Below, piece by piece: positions 35,324 through 45,314 of a stretch of DNA of 64,000 nucleotides. The notes beneath the pieces are model-generated. The model made no database searches. It was not told where the DNA came from and saw nothing but the letters and a program-made list of their open reading frames with translations. The first letter of the stretch is position 1, and each line of letters begins with the position of its first letter. The stretch comes from Lysinibacillus timonensis. Lineage in GTDB: Bacteria > Bacillota > Bacilli > Bacillales_A > Planococcaceae. The stretch lies in the NCBI RefSeq assembly GCF_900291985.1, contig NZ_LT985980.1:1310001-1374000 (forward strand), in the 5' to 3' direction. A program made the position numbers and the translations under genes.

Positions 35324-35324
35324 A

Positions 35325-36176
35325 TTAGATGCCCTCCATTTTACTTACTTTATTTGGATGTTGTACTGTAGGCAGTTCCAAGTTGTTTTTTGGCACAGTT
35401 TGATATGTTAAATATATTGCCAAACCAGTAAATATAAATCCACCAACAATATTTCCAATGAGTACTGGTATTTGGTTCCATACCCACCATTCATATACGC
35501 CGACATTTGCACCAAGTAACATACCTGCTGGAATAACAAACATGTTAACAACGGCATGCTCAAATCCTTGAGCAAAGAAAATTAAAATGGGTAGCCACAT
35601 AGCAACAATTTTCCCGATAACTGATTGTGAAGTCATCGCCATAACAGCCCCAAGTGTTACCATCCAATTACAGAGAATCGCTTTTACAATGACAACGATA
35701 AACCCTGATGCTCCAAGTGCTTGATATGCAAGAGTTTTTGCTTCAGCAACATGAATAATTTTTTGTGCGATCACATGATCAGTTGTAGTTCCGAAATTTG
35801 TGATGGCAATGACAAACATTAGAGCGTAAATAAATCCTCCTATTAAATGACCGACAATCACCCAAAACCAATTACTAAGCATCTCTTTCCATGTTGCTTT
35901 TTTCTCCAAAACTGCTAGTGGAATTAAAGCAAAATTTCCTGTTACTAATTCCAAGCCTAATAATATAATGATGACAAAGGCAGCTGGGAAAAGAATGGCC
36001 CCAGCAATGCCCAATGTTGTTTGCAGTTCGGCTGTAAAGGCTAAGGTTGTACCAAAGCCTAATAACGCTCCAGATAAAATTCCTCGTATTACCATATCCT
36101 TTACAGATAATTTCGCTTTATCTGTCCCAGCTTGAATCATATTTTCAAGAACTATTTTTGGTTTAACATGTGACAT
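35325..36176 (-). CDS. nirC: formate/nitrite transporter family channel (NirC)
   Basis: The 283-residue FNT protein has six hydrophobic helices. The first conserved block is KDMVIRGILSGALLGFG, followed by ELVTGNF, ALGASGFIVVIVKAILCNWMVTLGAVMA, and FEHAVVNMFVIPAGMLLG. It should carry nitrite into the cell for the NirBD reductase encoded just upstream in the same operon. Confidence 0.92.
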   Translation of the reverse strand: MSHVKPKIVLENMIQAGTDKAKLSVKDMVIRGILSGALLGFGTTLAFTAELQTTLGIAGAILFPAAFVIIILLGLELVTGNFALIPLAVLEKKATWKEMLSNWFWVIVGHLIGGFIYALMFVIAITNFGTTTDHVIAQKIIHVAEAKTLAYQALGASGFIVVIVKAILCNWMVTLGAVMAMTSQSVIGKIVAMWLPILIFFAQGFEHAVVNMFVIPAGMLLGANVGVYEWWVWNQIPVLIGNIVGGFIFTGLAIYLTYQTVPKNNLELPTVQHPNKVSKMEGI

Positions 36177-36228
36177 TTATATCCCCCTAACTGAATGATT
36201 GATTTGAATTAATAAATTGAATCGTGGA

Positions 36229-36549
36229 TTATGGTAGAACAATATAAACATCATCACCTTCAACCGCTACTTCAAATGTATTCACGCATCCGTGATCTGG
36301 CTCTTGTACTTTCCCAGTTGTTACGTCAATCTTCCAATCATGCATAGGACAAAACACATGCTGACCACAAACTAATCCTTCTACTAACACTCCCCCTTTA
36401 TGAGGGCAACGATTTTCAATGGCATGAAATTCACCATTCGTCAGACGGAAAAGTGCAATCTCTAAGTCACCAATTCGAACTGTTTTACCATAATTTTTTG
36501 CAACCTCATCCACTTTCAGCACTTTTACACGTTCTACAGTTTGTTTCAT
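36229..36549 (-). CDS. nirD: nitrite reductase small subunit (Rieske-type NirD)
   Basis: The 106-residue protein contains Rieske [2Fe-2S] ligands CPHKG and CPMHD (Cys-x-His and Cys-x-x-His spaced about 17 residues apart). It is the electron-transfer small subunit of NAD(P)H-dependent nitrite reductase. It starts 17 bp after nirB. Confidence 0.95.
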   Translation of the reverse strand: MKQTVERVKVLKVDEVAKNYGKTVRIGDLEIALFRLTNGEFHAIENRCPHKGGVLVEGLVCGQHVFCPMHDWKIDVTTGKVQEPDHGCVNTFEVAVEGDDVYIVLP

Positions 36550-36565
36550 TGATACCCCTCCATTT

Positions 36566-38983
36566 TTATTGTTGTACTGTCACTTTGCCAAACAATTCAT
36601 TTTTCAACTTGTCATTGTTATTGATCTTTTTCCAAGGATCTTCTTGTACCGATATCGCAATGTCAAGGCGTTCATTTAATTCTTTACGTTGTTGTGGGTT
36701 TTCAATAACTGCCTTAATATTTTCTAGGCCCATTCGTTCTAACCATTTAGATGTTCTTTCTAAATAAATCCCTGTTTCACGATAATATTGGAAATAAGCT
36801 GATGCATATTCAACGACTTCCTCTGCCGTTTTTACCTTGCCAAGTAAGTCTGCAGCTCGAAGATGTGTTCCGCCATTGCCACCAACATACATTTCAAATC
36901 CACCATCTAAACCAACAATTCCGAAATCTTTAATGCCAGATTCTGCACAATTTCTCGGACAAGCAGATACTGCCATTTTAAATTTGTGCGGGCTACCAAC
37001 ACGTTCTAAGCGTTTCTCTAATTCAATTCCTAGACTGATAGAATCTTGTGTACCGAAACGACAGAATGTTTCCCCTACACACGTTTTTACTGTTCGAAGT
37101 GTTTTCCCATATGCATAACCAGAAGGCATATCAAGTTCTTCCCAAACTTTCGGTAAATCTTCTTTCTCAATACCAAAAATATCGATTCGTTGACCACCTG
37201 TAACTTTCAAGAGTTTGGCATTATATTTATCTGCTACATCGGCAATTTTTCGTAGTTGTTCTGAACTCGTCACACCTCCATACATACGCGGGACAACACC
37301 AAATGAACCATCTTTTTGGATATTTGCATGCAAACGTTCATTCACATAACGGGATTCACTCTCGTCTTCATATTCGACTGGGTTAATCATCCCTAAATAA
37401 TAGTTCAACGCTGGACGACATTTTGAACAGCCCTCCAGGTTTTTCCAACCAAGAACATGCATTACTTCACGAGTATGCATTAATTGTTTATTGCGAATCT
37501 CCTCTACTACTTCTGCGTGGGATAAATTCGTACAGCTACATAATGTTTCTTTTTGAGCAGTTGCCACAAATTGATCTCCTAGTGTTATTTCAAGCAACTC
37601 TGAAATCATCGACTTGCAACCACCACATGATCTAGACGCACTTGTACATGCTTTAATGCTATCGATTGATTGACAGCCTTGTTCATGAATCGCCTGTACA
37701 ATGGCTCCTTTTGAAACGCCATTACAACCACAAATAATTTCATCTGCTTCCATTGAAGCAACAATACTTCCACCTGACTCTCCACCAATTGGTTGGAGTA
37801 GGCTTACCTTCGTAGTGTCTGAAATATCTTGTTGTTTTTTAATCATTGAAAAGAGTCGATTTCCTTCCCTACTGTCACCAAACAACACTGCCCCAACGAT
37901 TTTTTTGCCGTTAAATACAATTTTTTTATAAATGCCATCTTGCTCATCGAAAACTCGTAAAGCCTTTTTCTCTTCACCTTCAACAAATTCACCCGCAGAG
38001 AATACTTCAACTCCCGATACTTTTAATTGAGTTGACACAACAGACCCTTGATAAGGTGCTGAATCTAGATCACATAGCGTTTTTGCCAACACTTTTGCCT
38101 GTTCAAATAGTGGTGCAACTAAACCATACGCAATGCCATTATGCTCTGCACACTCACCGACTGCGTAAATGTGAGGGATATTTGTTTGCAAATAGTCATT
38201 CACAATAATACCGCGATTTGTGCGAATGCCTGCTGTGTGTGCTAGTTCAACATTCGGTTTAATACCAACCGCTATTACGACTAAGTCACACGCTAATTCC
38301 TCACCATCAGAAAATCTTAGCCGTTCCACTCTTCTATCGCCTAAAATTTCCGTTGTATTCTTTTCAAGTAAAAAACGCATTCCTTGATTCTCTAACTCTT
38401 GCTTTAATAAAGCTGCTGCTGTTACATCTAATTGACGATCCATAAGGCTAGTTCCTAAATGAACAACCGTAACATCCATACCCAAGTTCAATAACCCACG
38501 AGCGGCTTCAAGACCTAATAGACCTCCACCAATTACTGCTGCTCGATGGAATTTTTTTGATGCACGAAGCATCTCGTCTGTATCTTTTATATCTCGAAAT
38601 GTCGTTACTCCCTCTTTATCTACCCCGGGAATCGGAAGAATAAATGGAACAGACCCTGTCGCAATGATGAGTTCATCATATTGAACAACCGTACCAGCAT
38701 TTGTTATGATGCTTTTTTCTTCAGAATCGATTTGTACCACTTTTTCATTTGTAATTAATTGAATATTATTTTCTTCGTACCATGACCAATCATTTAATGT
38801 GATATCTTCAACGGTTGTATCACCTTGTAATACTTTAGAGAGTAATATTCGATTGTAATTTGGATAAGGTTCTTCACCAATAATCGTAATTTCGTACATC
38901 CGTTTCGAGTTTTGAAGTATTTCCTCAATCGTTTTAACGCCAGCCATTCCATTCCCTATTAAAACTAGTCGCTTTAAGTTCAT
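36566..38983 (-). CDS. nirB: NAD(P)H nitrite reductase large subunit
   Basis: The 805-residue protein has, in order, an FAD-binding GNGMAG block, an NAD-binding [13 protein letters not shown] block (about 150-165), and a BFD-like [2Fe-2S] domain ([11 protein letters not shown] and CGGCKSM, about 415-460). A second Cys-rich repeat follows ([24 protein letters not shown]). The siroheme/[4Fe-4S] catalytic part has [33 protein letters not shown] and [10 protein letters not shown]. It reduces nitrite to ammonium in the cytoplasm. AGGAGGGG lies before the ATG. In bacilli the equivalent nasDE genes are nitrogen-controlled by TnrA; a matching box lies upstream. Confidence 0.96.
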   Translation of the reverse strand: MNLKRLVLIGNGMAGVKTIEEILQNSKRMYEITIIGEEPYPNYNRILLSKVLQGDTTVEDITLNDWSWYEENNIQLITNEKVVQIDSEEKSIITNAGTVVQYDELIIATGSVPFILPIPGVDKEGVTTFRDIKDTDEMLRASKKFHRAAVIGGGLLGLEAARGLLNLGMDVTVVHLGTSLMDRQLDVTAAALLKQELENQGMRFLLEKNTTEILGDRRVERLRFSDGEELACDLVVIAVGIKPNVELAHTAGIRTNRGIIVNDYLQTNIPHIYAVGECAEHNGIAYGLVAPLFEQAKVLAKTLCDLDSAPYQGSVVSTQLKVSGVEVFSAGEFVEGEEKKALRVFDEQDGIYKKIVFNGKKIVGAVLFGDSREGNRLFSMIKKQQDISDTTKVSLLQPIGGESGGSIVASMEADEIICGCNGVSKGAIVQAIHEQGCQSIDSIKACTSASRSCGGCKSMISELLEITLGDQFVATAQKETLCSCTNLSHAEVVEEIRNKQLMHTREVMHVLGWKNLEGCSKCRPALNYYLGMINPVEYEDESESRYVNERLHANIQKDGSFGVVPRMYGGVTSSEQLRKIADVADKYNAKLLKVTGGQRIDIFGIEKEDLPKVWEELDMPSGYAYGKTLRTVKTCVGETFCRFGTQDSISLGIELEKRLERVGSPHKFKMAVSACPRNCAESGIKDFGIVGLDGGFEMYVGGNGGTHLRAADLLGKVKTAEEVVEYASAYFQYYRETGIYLERTSKWLERMGLENIKAVIENPQQRKELNERLDIAISVQEDPWKKINNNDKLKNELFGKVTVQQ

Positions 38984-39084
38984 AAATGCCCCTCCTGAAA
39001 AAATTTTTAGAATTAACTGAATATTTAAAAACTATACATGTTAGATGATATCACATGAAAAACTTTTGTAAAGCTGAATTTTTA

Positions 39085-39098
39085 AGTAAACGCTTACT
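39085..39098. promoter_or_regulatory. cre-like palindrome upstream of nirB
   Basis: AGTAAACGCTTACT fits TGWAANCGNTNWCA with mismatches only at the two end bases. It lies about 100 bp upstream of nirB, between the divergent nirB and hemD genes. CcpA control is possible but unproven. Confidence 0.45.
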
Positions 39099-39144
39099 AA
39101 AAATCAAGAAATTGAACAAAAATTCACAATTTTATCATTTTGTA

Positions 39145-39161
39145 TGTAACTTTTTATAACA
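39145..39161. promoter_or_regulatory. TnrA/GlnR-type box between nirB and hemD
   Basis: TGTAACTTTTTATAACA fits TGTNANAWWWTMTNACA with one mismatch (position 7) and has the invariant TGTNA-N7-TNACA halves. Its centre is 73 bp from the hemD start and about 170 bp from the nirB start, so it could activate either promoter. Confidence 0.7.
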
Positions 39162-39225
39162 TAACTTTCAATCAGATTGAGTTTACTGTTAAAATAGAAA
39201 TATTAGTATATAGGGGGGATCTATA

Positions 39226-40044
39226 ATGGGCGGTTTAGATCATAAATGTATTGCTTTATTAGGAACGAGAAAAATCGATGAGCAAGTCAACATTACCGAA
39301 CAACTGGGAGGGACAGCAGTTCATAGACCTTCACAAGGGACTGTTTTCTTTGACTCTAGTATGATCGGATCTAAAATTCAGGAAATTGTAAACGGTCATT
39401 TTGATTGGATGATCTTTACAACAGGAATAGGAATCGAAAAGCTAATTGAAGTGGCTATTGAAATGGATTATGAGAAGGAGCTCTTATATTCTCTTAACAA
39501 AACGAAGATTGCAATCCGTGGTTATAAAAGTGCAAATGTATTGAAGAAATACGGTTTAACACCAATGATTCGTGACGATGATGGTAGTATTTCCGGTTTA
39601 ATCCGGGCATTTGGAGAATATAACTTAAAAGGTCAAAAGGTTGCTGTACAGCTATATGGCGAACCTGCTGTGGAGTTACTCAATTGGCTAAAACTACAAC
39701 AAGCAGACTATCAAGAAATTGTTCCATATCAACATATTCCACCTACTCAAGAAACACTGGATCAATTATTACATGAAATCGTCAAAAGTCTTGTACACGC
39801 AGTAAGCTTTACAAGCGTCCAACAGGTTCATTATGTTTTTGAATATGCTAAAAAACACGACTTAGAAACAGAGTTACTAAATGCCTTTGAACATCATGTG
39901 ATTGCACTCCCAATTGGGAAAGTTACTGGGAAGGCTCTACAAGAACGTGGAGTCAAACGTATGCTCATCCCTCAAGACGAACGAATTGGCAGCGCCCTTA
40001 TGACGCTAAATAAGTATTTTAAGGAAGCTGTTCAGAAGTCTTAA
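39226..40044 (+). CDS. hemD: uroporphyrinogen-III synthase
   Basis: The 272-residue protein has the HemD bilobal pattern: IALLGTRKIDEQVNITEQLGG, FDWMIFTTGIGIEKLIE, KIAIRGYKSANVLKKYGL, VAVQLYG, and VHAVSFTSVQQVHYVFEYA. It cyclises hydroxymethylbilane to uroporphyrinogen III, the substrate of CobA encoded in the divergent operon. This is likely a second, siroheme-dedicated HemD, since a hem operon copy is usual in bacilli. GGGGGGA lies before the ATG. Confidence 0.88.
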   Translation: MGGLDHKCIALLGTRKIDEQVNITEQLGGTAVHRPSQGTVFFDSSMIGSKIQEIVNGHFDWMIFTTGIGIEKLIEVAIEMDYEKELLYSLNKTKIAIRGYKSANVLKKYGLTPMIRDDDGSISGLIRAFGEYNLKGQKVAVQLYGEPAVELLNWLKLQQADYQEIVPYQHIPPTQETLDQLLHEIVKSLVHAVSFTSVQQVHYVFEYAKKHDLETELLNAFEHHVIALPIGKVTGKALQERGVKRMLIPQDERIGSALMTLNKYFKEAVQKS

Positions 40045-40081
40045 TAGAATAGAAGAGTTACGATATTATTGATAAAAAAAA

Positions 40082-40112
40082 GGATGTCCTAAAAGAGACT
40101 TTTAGGACATCC
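40082..40112 (-). terminator. terminator of adhA
   Basis: GGATGTCCTAAAA and TTTTAGGACATCC form a perfect 13-bp stem with a 5-base loop. On the minus strand eight T residues follow. It may also stop hemD transcription. Confidence 0.92.
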
Positions 40113-40127
40113 ATCACATATAAGAAA

Positions 40128-41168
40128 TTATATTGTACTTGTATCAATTACAAATCGATATTTCACGTCTGAAGCTAATACTCGTTCGTACGCTTCATCT
40201 ATCTGATCAGCTGAAATCACTTCAATACTCGGAACAATGTTATGTTTTGCACAGAACTCCAACATTTCTTGAGTCTCACGGATACCGCCAATCATCGAAC
40301 CAGCAAACGAACGACGATGACCGATTAAATTGAACACATTAAGCGAAAGCGGCTCAGCAGGCGCACCAACATTCACTAAAGTGCCATCAAGAGTAAGTAG
40401 CCCTAGATAGGCGTCCAAGTTAATTTTTGCACTTACTGTATTAATAATTAAATCGAATGTCCCTGCAAGTTTTTCGAATGTTTCAAGATCACTTGTCGCA
40501 TAGTAGTGATCCGCTCCTAATTTTAAACCATCTTCTTTTTTCTTCAAAGATTGTGATAGAACAGTCACTTCAGCACCCATCGCATGTGCGATTTGAACAG
40601 CCATATGTCCAAGACCACCTAACCCAATGATGGCCACTTTTTTACCAGGTCCAGCATTCCAATGGTTTAATGGCGAATATGTTGTAATCCCAGCACAAAG
40701 TAACGGTGCTGCTACGTCAAACCCTATATTATCAGGAATTCTAAGGACGAAATTTTCTTGTACAACGATATGTGTAGAATAGCCACCTTGCGTAGGTTCG
40801 CCGTATTTATCTACACCAGCGTAAGTTTGGATGTTTCCATTTAGGCAGTATTGCTCTTCTCCTTTACGGCAGTTTTCACACTCGCCGCAAGAGTCAACCA
40901 TACATCCTACCCCTACACGGTCCCCAACTTTATATTTTGTTACATTAGGTCCAACAGCTGTTACAACCCCTGCAATCTCATGCCCAGGTACGAGCGGATA
41001 GTTCACTTGACCCCATTCTCCATGTGCTGTATGGATATCAGAGTGACAAATACCTGCATATTTAATTTCAATTAATACATCATGTAAATCTAGATCACGT
41101 CGCTTGATTTCAGCTGCACGAAACGGTTTGTCTGGACCGTCAACCGCTCTTGCTTTAGCAGTTATCAT
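40128..41168 (-). CDS. adhA: zinc alcohol dehydrogenase, AdhA/cinnamyl-alcohol type
   Basis: The 346-residue protein has [15 protein letters not shown] and GHEIAGVV (catalytic zinc), a structural-zinc segment [15 protein letters not shown], and the NADP loop [24 protein letters not shown]. It belongs to the cinnamyl alcohol dehydrogenase group that reduces reactive aldehydes with NADPH. The divergent MerR-family gene and the MerR-type promoter match the Bacillus adhA-adhR aldehyde (methylglyoxal/formaldehyde) response. GGGGG lies before the ATG. Confidence 0.9.
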   Translation of the reverse strand: MITAKARAVDGPDKPFRAAEIKRRDLDLHDVLIEIKYAGICHSDIHTAHGEWGQVNYPLVPGHEIAGVVTAVGPNVTKYKVGDRVGVGCMVDSCGECENCRKGEEQYCLNGNIQTYAGVDKYGEPTQGGYSTHIVVQENFVLRIPDNIGFDVAAPLLCAGITTYSPLNHWNAGPGKKVAIIGLGGLGHMAVQIAHAMGAEVTVLSQSLKKKEDGLKLGADHYYATSDLETFEKLAGTFDLIINTVSAKINLDAYLGLLTLDGTLVNVGAPAEPLSLNVFNLIGHRRSFAGSMIGGIRETQEMLEFCAKHNIVPSIEVISADQIDEAYERVLASDVKYRFVIDTSTI

Positions 41169-41281
41169 GGAAAAACCCCCTAATTATTGTATCGTTCAAG
41201 AGAATGTTCAATTACAAGGAATAAACGAATGAATGACTACTCCTATTTTCTTTATTCCCGACTTTTACCTCTTGCGAATTA

Positions 41282-41312
41282 ATAGTACTAGTTAGAGTTA
41301 ACTCTAGGTCAA
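41282..41312 (-). promoter_or_regulatory. MerR-type promoter of adhA with 19-bp spacer and central palindrome
   Basis: Minus-strand TTGACC (41312-41307) and TACTAT (41287-41282) are separated by 19 bp, longer than the usual 17. The spacer contains the palindrome TAGAGTTAACTCTA (41293-41306). This is the layout MerR-family activators distort to switch genes on. Confidence 0.85.
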
Positions 41313-41422
41313 GCAATTCATGACAATTTCTTTTTCTAGAACTCTCTTGCAAGTCTCACCCATTTTTACCTTCTGTAAGGTTTTTGACATCCAGAAAATA
41401 CAATGATAAAATCCATCACAAC

Positions 41423-41438
41423 TTAAAGTTAACTTTAA
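41423..41438. promoter_or_regulatory. second MerR-type palindrome, next to adhR
   Basis: TTAAAGTTAACTTTAA is a perfect 16-bp palindrome 26 bp upstream of the adhR start. It shares the AGTTAACT core with the adhA site. It probably serves autoregulation; -35/-10 elements around it are weak. Confidence 0.65.
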
Positions 41439-41463
41439 ATTTATATGTACGAAGAGGGGAAAT

Positions 41464-41883
41464 ATGATGAAGACATATTCAATCGGCGAAATTGCAAAGC
41501 AGTTAAATCTTTCAGTCCATACACTACGTTATTACGATAAAGAGGGACTGTTACCTTTTGTCAAACGTACATCTAGTGGAACAAGGGTATTTAAAGAGTC
41601 TGATATGAGCGCTTTAAAAGTCATTGAATGCTTAAAAGCTACCGGGATGCCTATTAAAGAAATAAAGCACTTTATCGATTGGTGTGCAGATGGGGATGCC
41701 ACGTTACAACAAAGATATGACATGTTTATGGAGCGTAAAACAATTGTAGAAGCACAGATGAAGGAACTCAAACAAACGATGGAACTCATCGAGCATAAGT
41801 GCTTCTATTACAAGACTGCATTAGATGCTGGGACAGAAGATATACACAAAAGTGAAAAAATCGTAATTCCCGCTACAGTCTAA
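41464..41883 (+). CDS. adhR: MerR-family regulator (AdhR-like)
   Basis: The 139-residue protein has the MerR winged helix SIGEIAKQLNLSVHTLRYYDKEGLLPFVKRTSSGTRVF (residues 6-43) and a dimerisation helix MERKTIVEAQMKELKQTMELIEHKCFYYKTAL. A Cys in CADGD (about residue 74) is of the kind implicated in aldehyde sensing by AdhR-type proteins, and another is at HKC. It is divergent from adhA, and two cognate palindromes lie between. GAGGGG precedes two adjacent ATG codons. Confidence 0.88.
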   Translation: MMKTYSIGEIAKQLNLSVHTLRYYDKEGLLPFVKRTSSGTRVFKESDMSALKVIECLKATGMPIKEIKHFIDWCADGDATLQQRYDMFMERKTIVEAQMKELKQTMELIEHKCFYYKTALDAGTEDIHKSEKIVIPATV

Positions 41884-42047
41884 CAAAACTGTTCCTGTTA
41901 AAGTTTACGTCAAAGCAAAAATAGAATTAATAGTTTGAATTCAAAAACTATTCTAAACTAATTTAATATTACTTCTTTTCTTTTTATTATAGGCATCAAC
42001 CATATAAGTTGCTATACTACAAAGATATTTTCTTTAAGGAGTAGAAC

Positions 42048-43364
42048 ATGCCTAGACTTAAAACACAAGAATTAATCTTTATTATTTTTATGTTATTTTC
42101 CATGTTCTTTGGAGCTGGAAACCTCATCTTCCCTGCATTTTTAGGTAACTCAGCTGGCGTTGAAATGTGGATATCTCTTTTCGGTTTCATTATTACTGCG
42201 GTAGGTTTACCGATTTTAGGGGTTATTGCAATAGGGAAAGCCGGTAGTTTTGATACGCTAGCTACTCGCGTTCACCCATGGTTCGCACTCATTTTCCCGG
42301 TATTAATATATCTTTCAATTGGACCGGGCTTAGCGATACCAAGAGCAGGAACAGTTGCCTATGAAATGAGTATTAAACCATTTTTACCGGAGAGTTTATC
42401 GGGTAGTCCGATGATGCTGTTCATTTATACCATCATCTTTTTTGTAATTGTTTTAGCCCTTAGCTTATCGCCATCCAAACTGGTGGATCGTTTTGGTAAA
42501 TTATTAACGCCAATTCTTCTAATCCTTATTGCGATTATTTTTGTGAAAGCAATTTTCACACCGGTAGAGTCATATGCTACTGCTACAGACCTATATGCAA
42601 CGAATGGTTTCTTTCAAGGATTTTTAGATGGCTATTTAACAATGGATGCTCTGGCTGCGCTTGTTTATGGGATCGTAGTAGTGAATACTATTCGCGCAAA
42701 AGGAATTCAAGATAATGCATCATTATCAAAATACATGCTTCTTGCAGGTCTTGGAGCAGGTATTTTACTTGCAGTCATTTATAGTATCCTAACCTACTTA
42801 GGTGCTTCCATTTCTTCAATCGAGCAATTAGACAATGGTGCTGAAGTATTAACGCTAGTGATGAATACATTATTCGGACAAGCTGGCATCGTCATTTTAG
42901 GAGCATTATTTACAGTTGCTTGTCTTTGTGTATCCATTAGTTTAGTTATTTCATGTGGGGAGTACTTCTCTAAACTATTACCCATCTTCTCGTATAAAGT
43001 TTGGGCAATGATTACTGCACTAGTTAGTTTTGCTATTGCTAATTTAGGACTAAATCAAATTTTAGCTATTTCGGTACCGATATTAGGAATGATTTACCCT
43101 CTAGCAATTGTGCTAATAATTCTAGGAATATTGAATCGCTATGTTCATCATACAATATACCTAGTTGCCATTATTTTCACAGCTATCTTCAGTATTATCG
43201 AAACAATCAATACAACATTCTTAAGCAATTCATTATCTAATACACTGACGTTAATCCCACTTTATGACCAAGGTGTAGGCTGGGTACTACCGGCTATTTT
43301 AGGTGTAATAATTGGTGCCATTTTTGGTGGTACAAAAAAGAATTCAGTGTATGAAAGACAATAA
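42048..43364 (+). CDS. brnQ: branched-chain amino acid:cation symporter
   Basis: The 438-residue protein has about 12 membrane helices and the LIVCS family hallmarks FGAGNLIFPAFLG near the N-terminus and GPGLAIPRAGTVAYEM (about residues 88-103). It imports leucine, isoleucine and valine with sodium or protons. AAGGAG lies before the ATG. The 164-bp leader is too short and lacks the T-box motif. It has its own terminator. Confidence 0.94.
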   Translation: MPRLKTQELIFIIFMLFSMFFGAGNLIFPAFLGNSAGVEMWISLFGFIITAVGLPILGVIAIGKAGSFDTLATRVHPWFALIFPVLIYLSIGPGLAIPRAGTVAYEMSIKPFLPESLSGSPMMLFIYTIIFFVIVLALSLSPSKLVDRFGKLLTPILLILIAIIFVKAIFTPVESYATATDLYATNGFFQGFLDGYLTMDALAALVYGIVVVNTIRAKGIQDNASLSKYMLLAGLGAGILLAVIYSILTYLGASISSIEQLDNGAEVLTLVMNTLFGQAGIVILGALFTVACLCVSISLVISCGEYFSKLLPIFSYKVWAMITALVSFAIANLGLNQILAISVPILGMIYPLAIVLIILGILNRYVHHTIYLVAIIFTAIFSIIETINTTFLSNSLSNTLTLIPLYDQGVGWVLPAILGVIIGAIFGGTKKNSVYERQ

Positions 43365-43371
43365 ATAAGCC

Positions 43372-43406
43372 AAGTATCACGTTTAGCTGACGTGGTACTT
43401 TTTTTG
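43372..43406 (+). terminator. terminator of brnQ
   Basis: AAGTATCACGT pairs with ACGTGGTACTT (one G-T pair), loop of 7 bases, then a run of T residues. Confidence 0.88.
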
Positions 43407-43525
43407 TACTCTTTTTTAATTTTTAGAAACTATCCAATGCTTAACCTTCCAGTATCCCTTAGATTCTACGTAACAATTCACCCTTCAGATCTTATAATTT
43501 TTTACAACTCTCATAAAATGGAAGA

Positions 43526-43554
43526 TTGACAAAAAAATAGAGTTCATATAAATT
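43526..43554 (+). promoter_or_regulatory. promoter of bioYB
   Basis: Consensus TTGACA at 43526-43531 and an AT-rich TATAAATT -10 region at 43547-43554. The BirA box begins right after it. Confidence 0.7.
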
Positions 43555-43556
43555 TA

Positions 43557-43585
43557 TGTTAACCTATTTTAAATTATAGTTAACA
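43557..43585 (+). promoter_or_regulatory. BirA operator of bioYB
   Basis: TGTTAAC and GTTAACA are separated by 15 bp, the inverted-repeat geometry of Gram-positive BirA sites. It lies over the expected transcription start, so biotinyl-AMP-bound BirA would repress bioY and bioB. Confidence 0.85.
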
Positions 43586-43606
43586 CAAGAAGGAGGAATG
43601 AAAATC

Positions 43607-44221
43607 GTGAGTACTGTACAAAGGACGATACCAAAAACAAGCGTATTAAATTTAGTGTACTGCAGTATGTTTGCTACCTTAATGATGATTGGAGCAAATA
43701 TTACCTCGTTTGCCCCATTCTTTGTTGTCGGTGGTGTACCAATCACATTACAAACATTTTTTGCTGTGCTAGCGGGACTTGTTTTAGGTAGCAAAAATGG
43801 TGCCATTGCATGCACAGTATATATGTTAATCGGCTTAGCAGGTGCACCCGTTTTCGCTAAATTTAGTGGTGGGTTTGATAGTATGTTATCCCCTACATTT
43901 GGATTTATTTTAACATTTATTATTTCGGCTTATATGACGGGGAAAATTGTAGAAACGTTCCAAACATTAAAGCACTACATGATAGCATCACTTTTAGCAA
44001 TGCTGGTCATTTATGTAGCAGGAACGAATTGGATGTATATGTCCTATAAATTTTGGGCTGATGCACCTCCTGAACTTTCCTATGAGCTCGTTTGGGGCTG
44101 GATGTTAGTACCTTTACCAAAGGATATTATTTTAGCCATTTTTGCAGCCTTTTTAGCATTCCGACTTCAAAAGATTTTAAAAATTTTACCTATTAAAACA
44201 TCAACGAAATTGGAGGATTAA
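43607..44221 (+). CDS. bioY: biotin transporter S component BioY
   Basis: The 204-residue protein has six hydrophobic segments and the BioY pattern VGGVPITLQTFFAVLAGLVLGSKNGA, followed by YMLIGLAGAPVFAKFSGG. It binds biotin in the membrane and may work alone or with an ECF module, which is not encoded here. An in-frame ATG at 43598 is only 1 base from GGAGG; the GTG at 43607, 10 bases away, is the better start. bioB follows after 3 bp. Confidence 0.93.
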   Translation: MSTVQRTIPKTSVLNLVYCSMFATLMMIGANITSFAPFFVVGGVPITLQTFFAVLAGLVLGSKNGAIACTVYMLIGLAGAPVFAKFSGGFDSMLSPTFGFILTFIISAYMTGKIVETFQTLKHYMIASLLAMLVIYVAGTNWMYMSYKFWADAPPELSYELVWGWMLVPLPKDIILAIFAAFLAFRLQKILKILPIKTSTKLED

Positions 44222-44224
44222 CCT

Positions 44225-45220
44225 ATGTGGACTCAGCTCGCTAAAGATGTCATCAATGGAAAAGAGTTAACTGATCATGAAGCAATTGCTATTTTAACTA
44301 GTGATGACGATGAATTACTTCCGTTACTCAATGGCGCTTTTCAAATTCGAAAGCACTATTATGGTAAAAAAGTAAAATTAAATATGATACTGAATGCAAA
44401 AAGTGGTTACTGTCCTGAAGATTGTGGTTATTGTTCCCAGTCATCTAGGTCGTCAGCTCCAATCGAAAAATATCCTTTCATTACAAAAGAGGAAATTTTA
44501 GAGGGTGCTAAACGAGCTTTTGAAAACAAAATTGGCACTTATTGTATCGTAGCTAGTGGACGCGGACCGACACGCAAAGATGTCAATGTAGTAAGTGAAG
44601 CTGTTACCGAAATTAAAGAAAAATACGGTTTAAAAGTTTGCGCTTGTCTAGGATTGCTGAAGGAAGAGCAAGCCGAACAGTTAAAACAAGCTGGTGTCGA
44701 TCGATATAATCATAATGTCAATACATCAGAGCGTCATCATCGCTATATAACAACTACTCACACATACGAAGACCGCATCAATACAATCGATATAGTAAAG
44801 AAACATGGCCTGTCCCCTTGTTCCGGAGCTATCATCGGTATGAAAGAAACGAAAGAGGATGTAATTCATATTGCTCGTGCATTAAGAGAGCTTGATGCAG
44901 ACTCAATTCCCATTAACTTCCTTAACGCCATTGATGGGACAAAGCTTGAAGGAACGAAGGAGTTAAATCCAAGATATTGCTTAAAAGTTCTTGCTCTGTT
45001 CCGTTATATGAATCCAACAAAGGAAATTCGAGTCGCTGGTGGCCGCGAAATAAATTTAGGTACATTACAGCCCCTTGCCTTATACGCTGCTAATAGCATC
45101 TTTGTTGGTGATTATCTAACTACTGCTGGGCAAGAAGAAAACATGGATTATCGAATGCTCGAAGATCTTGGTTTTGAAATTGAACTGACTAAGAAACAAG
45201 AAGAGCTATGTAGGGCTTAA
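44225..45220 (+). CDS. bioB: biotin synthase
   Basis: The 331-residue radical SAM enzyme has the [4Fe-4S] motif CPEDCGYC (CxxxCxxC, about residues 63-70), then SGRGP, CACLGLL, NHNVNTSERHHRYITTTHTYEDRI, and GGREINLG. It inserts sulfur into dethiobiotin. No bioA, bioD or bioF is present here, so the cell may import dethiobiotin or carry the other genes elsewhere. It is cotranscribed with bioY under the BirA site. Confidence 0.96.
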   Translation: MWTQLAKDVINGKELTDHEAIAILTSDDDELLPLLNGAFQIRKHYYGKKVKLNMILNAKSGYCPEDCGYCSQSSRSSAPIEKYPFITKEEILEGAKRAFENKIGTYCIVASGRGPTRKDVNVVSEAVTEIKEKYGLKVCACLGLLKEEQAEQLKQAGVDRYNHNVNTSERHHRYITTTHTYEDRINTIDIVKKHGLSPCSGAIIGMKETKEDVIHIARALRELDADSIPINFLNAIDGTKLEGTKELNPRYCLKVLALFRYMNPTKEIRVAGGREINLGTLQPLALYAANSIFVGDYLTTAGQEENMDYRMLEDLGFEIELTKKQEELCRA

Positions 45221-45260
45221 ATCATATTAACTTTCTTGCAGAGAGATTGAATTAACATAA

Positions 45261-45303
45261 AATGTCCATCCGCCTTTCCTAACAAAGGGTGGATGGACAT
45301 TTA
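45261..45303. terminator. bidirectional terminator between bioB and the ABC operon
   Basis: AATGTCCATCC plus CCTTT pairs with AAAGG plus GGATGGACATT with a small mismatch. It serves both convergent units. Confidence 0.88.
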
Positions 45304-45314
45304 TTTACTTTGTG

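Noticed and set aside
41884-42047. T-box leader before brnQ
   Set aside because: The leader is only 164 bp and lacks the T-box motif and antiterminator.
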